Shown: positions 61,777-64,000 of the stretch, piece after piece
How positions within the stretch are numbered: position 1 is the first letter of the stretch
How the letters are laid out: every line of letters starts with the position of its first letter
Position numbers and translations under genes: made by a program
Notes under the pieces: generated by a model
The model's database searches: none
What the model was told of the DNA's origin: nothing
The model's input: the letters and a program-made list of their open reading frames with translations, nothing else
NCBI RefSeq assembly: GCF_003143935.1
Contig: NZ_QFRX01000001.1
Location: forward strand, 5,312,724-5,376,723
Direction: 5' to 3'
Origin: Streptomyces sp. Act143
Lineage (GTDB): Bacteria > Actinomycetota > Actinomycetes > Streptomycetales > Streptomycetaceae
DNA: 64,000 bases

Positions 61777-61883
61777 AGGGTCGGCCGCGGCAGGCCACGG
61801 ACAGAACCTTGGTGCACCGCGCCCGCAGCCCGGGTGCGGCTCACACAGCTGAACCGCGCTGCCGCACGAAGGAGCACCCGCCC

Positions 61884-63725
61884 ATGTCCGTCCTGACCAC
61901 CGAGCCCGGGGCGACCCCCGCAGCCGAGGAACCGCCGGATACCGGTGAGCGCCATCGCCTCACCGCCGTCACCGGCCTTGCCGCGCTGTCCCTGGACGCG
62001 ATGGCGTCGGTGGCGTACGGTCCCGAGGCGATCGTGCTCGTGCTGGCCGCCGCGGGCGCCCACGGCCTCGGCTTCACGCTCCCCGTCACGCTGGCCATCG
62101 CTGGATTGCTGGCGGTGCTGGTCGCCTCGTACCGGCAGGTCATCGCGGCCTTCCCGGACGGCGGCGGTTCCTACGCGGTCGCCAAGCGGCACCTGGGCGC
62201 ACGCACCAGCCTGGTCGCGGCGGCCTCGCTCGTCCTCGACTACGTCCTCAACGTCGCCGTCGCCGTCACGGCGGGCGTGGCGGCGCTGACCTCCGCCTTC
62301 CCGTCCCTGTACGACGACCGGCTGTTGCTGTGCCTGGCCGTGCTCGCCCTGATCACGGCCGTCAACCTGCGCGGCATCGTGGAGTCGGCGAAGGCGTTCA
62401 TCGTGCCGACGATCGTCTTCGTCGGCTCGATCTTCGTCCTGATAGCCGTCGGCCTGTTCCGCTCCGAGCCGGTCAGCACGGTGACCGCCGCCGGACACGC
62501 CTCGGTGGCTGCCGACAACGCCACCACCGTGGGCGCCCTGCTCCTGCTGAAAGCTTTCGCCTCCGGCTGTGCCGCGCTCACCGGCGTGGAGGCCATCGCC
62601 AACGCCGTCCCGTCCTTCCGCACCCCGCGCGCCAAGCGCGCCCAGCGCGCGGAGGTCGCCCTCGGCGCCGTGCTCGGCCTGATGCTCATCGGCCTGTCGG
62701 TACTCATCGGCCGCTTCCACCTCCAGCCGGTCGAGGGCGTCACCGTCCTCGCCCAGCTCGCAGACGCCTCGCTCGGGCACAACTGGGCTTTCTACGTCAT
62801 CCAGTTCGCGACGATGATCCTGCTCGCCCTCTCGGCGAACACGTCCTTCGGCGGCCTCCCGGTGCTCCTCAAGCTGCTGGCCCGGGACAACTACCTGCCG
62901 CATGTCTTCGCCCTCAAGGCCGACCGGCAGGTCCACCGCCACGGCGTCCTCGCCCTCGCTCTGCTCTCCGCCGCGCTGCTCGTCTTCTCCGGCGGTGACA
63001 CCAACACGCTCGTGCCGCTCTTCGCCATCGGTGTCTTCGTCGGCTTCACGATCGCCCAGGTCGGCATGGTCCGGCACTGGCGGCTCGAAAAGGGTCCGGG
63101 GTGGCGCGGGAAGGCGCTGCTCAACGGCTTCGGCGGCGTCCTCACCGGCGTCGCGGCCGTCGTCGTCACTGCCGGCAAGTTCGAGGAGGGCGCCTGGCTG
63201 ATCGTGATCGCCCTGCCCCTGCTGGTCGCGACCTTCGAGACCGTGCACCGCGCCTACGCGCGGATCGGTGAGCGGCTGGGCCTGGGCCGTATACCCGAGC
63301 ACCCGCACCGCGACCGCTCGGTCGTCATCGTGCCCGTGTCCTCGCTGTCCCGCCTCACCTCCGAGGCTCTGACGGCCGCCGCCTCCCTCGGCGACGAGGT
63401 CCGCGCGGTCACCGTCTGCTACCCCGGCCCCGAGGACCGGGCCGCCCTGCACGCCCTGGAGCGTGCCTGGGCCGAGTGGGATCCGGGGGTGCCGCTGGTG
63501 CGGCTCGCCTGCGAGCGCCGCTCCCTGGGCCGCCCCATCGCCGCCTACGTCCGTGAGGTCACCGCGGCCGAACCCGACGCCCGGGTCACCGTGCTGATCC
63601 CGGAGACGGAGCCGGAGCGGCTGTGGCAGCGGCTGCTGCAGAACCAGCGAGGTGCCGTCGTCGCCCATGCCGTGCGGAGGGAGACGGACGCGGTGATCTG
63701 CCGACTGCGCTTCCGCCTCTTCTGA
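61884..63725 (+). CDS. APC-superfamily potassium permease, KimA-like (2)
   Basis: 613 residues. About 12 membrane segments from residue 30 to 460 (ALSLDAMASVAYGPEAIVL, FPDGGGSYAVAKRHLG, NTSFGGLPVLLKLLARDNYLP) and a C-terminal cytosolic domain (about 475-613; RSVVIVPVSSLSRLTSEAL, RVTVLIPETEPERLWQRLL). KimA-like rather than amino-acid type. Start at 61884 has AAGGAG upstream. It differs much from the copy at 49444, so the pair is an old duplication or two subfamilies. Confidence 0.82.
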   Translation: MSVLTTEPGATPAAEEPPDTGERHRLTAVTGLAALSLDAMASVAYGPEAIVLVLAAAGAHGLGFTLPVTLAIAGLLAVLVASYRQVIAAFPDGGGSYAVAKRHLGARTSLVAAASLVLDYVLNVAVAVTAGVAALTSAFPSLYDDRLLLCLAVLALITAVNLRGIVESAKAFIVPTIVFVGSIFVLIAVGLFRSEPVSTVTAAGHASVAADNATTVGALLLLKAFASGCAALTGVEAIANAVPSFRTPRAKRAQRAEVALGAVLGLMLIGLSVLIGRFHLQPVEGVTVLAQLADASLGHNWAFYVIQFATMILLALSANTSFGGLPVLLKLLARDNYLPHVFALKADRQVHRHGVLALALLSAALLVFSGGDTNTLVPLFAIGVFVGFTIAQVGMVRHWRLEKGPGWRGKALLNGFGGVLTGVAAVVVTAGKFEEGAWLIVIALPLLVATFETVHRAYARIGERLGLGRIPEHPHRDRSVVIVPVSSLSRLTSEALTAAASLGDEVRAVTVCYPGPEDRAALHALERAWAEWDPGVPLVRLACERRSLGRPIAAYVREVTAAEPDARVTVLIPETEPERLWQRLLQNQRGAVVAHAVRRETDAVICRLRFRLF

Positions 63726-63802
63726 CCCGGCTGTTCTGACGAATTCCCAGCGACTTCCCCCCGTCGGACGGCGGTGCTCAGCCGCCGGTCACGGCAGGTG
63801 GC

Positions 63803-63852
63803 GTAAGAGTCGCGTCAAAGCCGTACGCGTCGCCGTAAGGGACCCGTCAACG
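63803..63852 (+). promoter_or_regulatory. 11-21-11 direct-repeat tetrad before kdp-like operon
   Basis: GTAAGAG, GTCAAAG, GTAAGGG and GTCAACG start at 63803, 63814, 63835 and 63846, about 80 bp upstream of the small ORF at 63930. The best place to expect a KdpE site. Confidence 0.8.
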
Positions 63853-63929
63853 AGAGCCGGATCCGGCCAGAAAGGCTGTTTCCTCTAACCGTCCGAGTCC
63901 GATCCGAACCTCATTTCCGGGAGTTCACG

Positions 63930-64000
63930 ATGGCCGATCTGGCCTTCGTCGTCACCACGATCGCGTGCTTCGCGCTGGTGGCCCTCGTCGCCAAGGGGGT
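63930..64000 (+). CDS. Small membrane protein, start of probable kdp operon (partial)
   Basis: Cut by the window edge. MADLAFVVTTIACFALVALV and onward is one hydrophobic helix, with GGGAG seven bases before the ATG. Similar one-helix proteins precede kdpF and kdpA in Streptomyces; kdpF itself is another candidate. The downstream genes are not visible. Confidence 0.6.
   Translation, partial: MADLAFVVTTIACFALVALVAKG

Overview
High-GC actinobacterial DNA, almost certainly a Streptomyces chromosome. Codon third positions are nearly all G or C, and the gene content is typical of that genus: SpoIIE phosphatases, ANTAR regulators, DUF2637 and pSAM2-type integrases, DUF6153/DUF305 and KdpD. Much of the window is an accretion zone of mobile DNA between ordinary genes.

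Layout. (1) 0.25-3.3 kb: secreted or membrane metal-handling genes (His-rich membrane protein, beta-propeller lipoprotein, DUF305, DUF6153). (2) 3.6-21.3 kb: an island bounded and divided by three copies of a tRNA-Gly(CCC) 3' end (3602, 7496, 21242). The first segment has a low-GC DUF262-AlbA_2 gene and an integrase beheaded by an IS256 remnant. The second is a signalling island: a PAS-SpoIIE-HATPase phosphatase, a MerR regulator, an RsbW-like ATPase, a STAS protein and five GAF-ANTAR regulators. A diverged copy of the DUF6153 upstream region sits at the right end. (3) 21.5-29.2 kb: a compact regulon (two SDRs, DUF1330, three TetR regulators, a QueG-like Fe-S protein with a coupled 29-codon ORF, an MFS exporter and an alpha/beta hydrolase), tied together by twelve copies of the palindrome GAAACCGATCGGTTTC. 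(4) 30.2-37.7 kb: two divergent operons. One holds a resolvase-like protein, an unknown protein, a class I aminoacyl-tRNA-synthetase-like protein and an ASCH protein; the other holds an HTH-TPR regulator, a YdcF protein and a WbqC-like protein. The WbqC-like gene is split after codon 8 by a complete group II intron whose removal restores the frame. (5) 37.8-40.4 kb: a cupin repressor, an MFS exporter and a deleted IS481. (6) 40.5-47.8 kb: an integrative mobilizable element (relaxase, MobC, DUF2637, HTH/Rep-like protein, XRE, Xis, Int). (7) 47.8-64 kb: chromosomal genes, mainly a potassium-homeostasis locus with two KimA-like permeases, a KdpD kinase, a separate DUF4118 protein, a CPA1 antiporter and two paralogous two-TM proteins, apparently leading into a kdp operon beyond the right edge.

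Three regulatory or structural signals stand out: the private TetR-type operator set, the split WbqC gene, and a GTCAAG-like tetrad with 11-21-11 bp spacing upstream of most genes of the potassium locus, which looks like the binding site of one OmpR-family regulator. Everything here is from reading alone; no searches were run.
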